64,000 nucleotides of DNA. It comes from Pseudomonadota bacterium (GTDB lineage Bacteria > Pseudomonadota > Alphaproteobacteria > Rhizobiales > Aestuariivirgaceae). Position numbers and translations under genes: made by a program. Numbering within the stretch: position 1 is the first letter of the stretch; every line of letters begins with the position of its first letter. The notes beneath the pieces are model-generated. The model worked only from the letters and a program-made list of their open reading frames with translations, was not told where the DNA came from and searched no databases. The DNA lies in contig CAUJIO010000009.1 in NCBI GenBank assembly GCA_963205315.1, forward strand, positions 41,715 to 105,714. Direction: 5' to 3'. Of the stretch, positions 63,035 to 64,000 are shown in pieces.

Positions 63035-64000
63035 TCAAATGTAGTTCAGCAGGCTCATGCGGCTGATCCGGCCTGTGACCGCATAGGAAGACTCAAGCTG
63101 GGTCATGAGTGCGTTCACACGAGTCGCAGCTTCATATGGGTCAACTGACTCCAGAGCCCGTATCGCCTCCAGGGTCGACGCCGTTAGTTTTTCGGTTGCT
63201 CTTGAAGATGACTTCAGAACTTGCTGTGAAATGCCCAACCGCGACTGTTCGGCACCGATATCACGCTGAGCCTCCACCAACAGGGCAAGCGATTTGTCCA
63301 CGGTCTTCTCGAATGCGGCTGCGGAGAGTTGGCCTTGCCCCAGACTCATCATCATCGCAAAGGCTTCTGTCAGTTTAGGTACGAAGGCAGAGTTCGAACT
63401 GAAGGCCACATCGATGGGTGTCCCGTCGGTCGCCCGCTGAAGGAGGTTTTCATCTGATGCCTCTGACCAGTTCATCCTCCAATCAACGGGCGAAAAGACG
63501 CCTGAAAGCGCGCCGCCGATAAAGGAGTCCATGTCGGCACCGGTGATCTGAGAGACGCCGGGATCGTTCTGGCCGATGCCAAAATGTGCCAGAAAGGCTG
63601 CGGTGACAGCTGCCTCCGGCACTCCGCCTGAGAATTCCCGCAATGGAGGCACATCGGTGTTGATTCCGCCGAACAGATATCGGCCGTCGAATGTCGTGTT
63701 GATCAAACCGGTCAAGGATTGCAACGCCGCGGCCGCGGCTTCACGGATGAGTTTCTGACCGCCGGATGCACCGCGGGCACCCAGCAGCGTGGATTGGAAA
63801 GACTGAGCCAGTTCGATCGTCGAACCGAGTGCCGTCTGCGCCACACCGGCCTTGATGCTGGCCTGCTCCGCTGATTCACTTGCTCGTTGCATCGCATCGA
63901 GTTTCATCCTCAATCCGACACTGCTACCAATGCGTCCACCGAGGACAAGTCCGACATCATGGTGCCGGCCGGTGCCAACTTCTGTCTGGGCGGCAATCAG
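63035..64000 (-). CDS. flgL: flagellar hook-filament junction protein FlgL (5' end beyond the window)
   Basis: Junction protein joining hook and filament. The frame stays open to the right edge (64000), so only the C-terminal 321 residues are seen. The visible part begins with GTGRHHDVGLVLGGRIGSSV soon after the edge, a flagellin-like N-terminal region, and continues with SLTGLINTTFDGRYLFGGINTDVPPL. It ends with ALESVDPYEAATRVNALMTQLESSYAVTGRISRMSLLNYI. Apparent starts at 63913 or 63907 are internal. It heads the minus-strand run within this window. Confidence 0.9.
   Translation of the reverse strand: MIAAQTEVGTGRHHDVGLVLGGRIGSSVGLRMKLDAMQRASESAEQASIKAGVAQTALGSTIELAQSFQSTLLGARGASGGQKLIREAAAAALQSLTGLINTTFDGRYLFGGINTDVPPLREFSGGVPEAAVTAAFLAHFGIGQNDPGVSQITGADMDSFIGGALSGVFSPVDWRMNWSEASDENLLQRATDGTPIDVAFSSNSAFVPKLTEAFAMMMSLGQGQLSAAAFEKTVDKSLALLVEAQRDIGAEQSRLGISQQVLKSSSRATEKLTASTLEAIRALESVDPYEAATRVNALMTQLESSYAVTGRISRMSLLNYI

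Noticed and set aside
63035..63913. flgL as a complete 292-residue gene starting at 63913
   Set aside because: The frame stays open to the window edge and encodes a flagellin-like N-terminal segment upstream, so the gene is cut by the edge.

Overview
The window looks like the replication-origin region of an alphaproteobacterial chromosome, most likely Hyphomicrobiales (Rhizobiales). Supporting signs are the gene order hisE-F-A-H-B / hslV-hslU / smr-mltA-Tim44-like / fxsA / secB / dnaQ-coaE-aroE-maf-ppsR // hemE-hemJ-rho-mnmE-mnmG-rsmG-parA-parB, TTAA-N7-TTAA (CtrA-type) sites, the alphaproteobacterial flagellar regulators FlaF and FlbT, and alphaproteobacterial families such as DUF1674, DUF2125 and DUF2628. 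The DNA is moderately GC-rich and densely packed. Many genes overlap by ATGA, GTGA, TTGA or TGATG. I saw no insertion sequence, prophage, CRISPR array or integrase.

Layout. 35-4534: histidine operon on the minus strand, ending in coaA. 4647-7600: hslV, a membrane protein and hslU. 7590-10406: minus-strand run of an HTH regulator, smr, mltA and a Tim44-like gene. 10529-11619: fxsA and secB. 11621-15176: minus-strand dnaQ, coaE, aroE, maf, ppsR. 15177-15500: 324 bp without a gene, the probable oriC, with two CtrA sites 21 bp apart and DnaA-box-like 9-mers. 15501-24099: plus-strand hemE, hemJ, rho, mnmE, mnmG, rsmG, parA, parB, with two parS sites. Genes flanking 15177-15500 point away from it, as expected for a bidirectional origin. 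24112-31798: purH, rsmB, htpX, gluQ, an AlkA-type glycosylase, an HNH protein, dsbB, a YqaA-type protein, arfB. 31862-31947: tRNA-Leu(CAA). 32008-39066: a D-Ala-D-Ala carboxypeptidase, a DMT transporter, a COG0523 GTPase, an ArsC/Spx-like protein, a dimethylargininase-like/TusA-like pair, and a MOSC-mobA-mobB-DUF924 operon. 39170-43576: a dimethylglycine dehydrogenase-type enzyme and two DMT exporters. 43569-48033: gloB, a methyltransferase, and a chorismate mutase-hisC-tyrC operon. 48133-53102: DUF2125, a ChaC-like protein, a hypothetical, class II ribonucleotide reductase, plsC. 53099-56038: ftsE-ftsX facing a zinc-ribbon protein and hpt, with a CtrA-type site between. 56035-64000: minus-strand flagellar operon flgL (cut by the window edge), flaF, flbT, flgD, fliQ, flhA, fliR and six downstream genes, several poorly characterised.

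How the genes work together. The origin, ParABS and the CtrA-type sites form the replication and segregation core. The window holds most middle steps of histidine synthesis; its hisC sits apart, inside the tyrosine/phenylalanine branch operon, so it may serve both pathways. CtrA-type sites at both the origin and the ftsE/zinc-ribbon gap suggest that replication and a division gene share cell-cycle control. No obviously novel multi-gene system is present. The least explained parts are the tail of the flagellar operon, the C-terminal domain of the chorismate mutase, the membrane protein between hslV and hslU, and the dimethylargininase/TusA pair.
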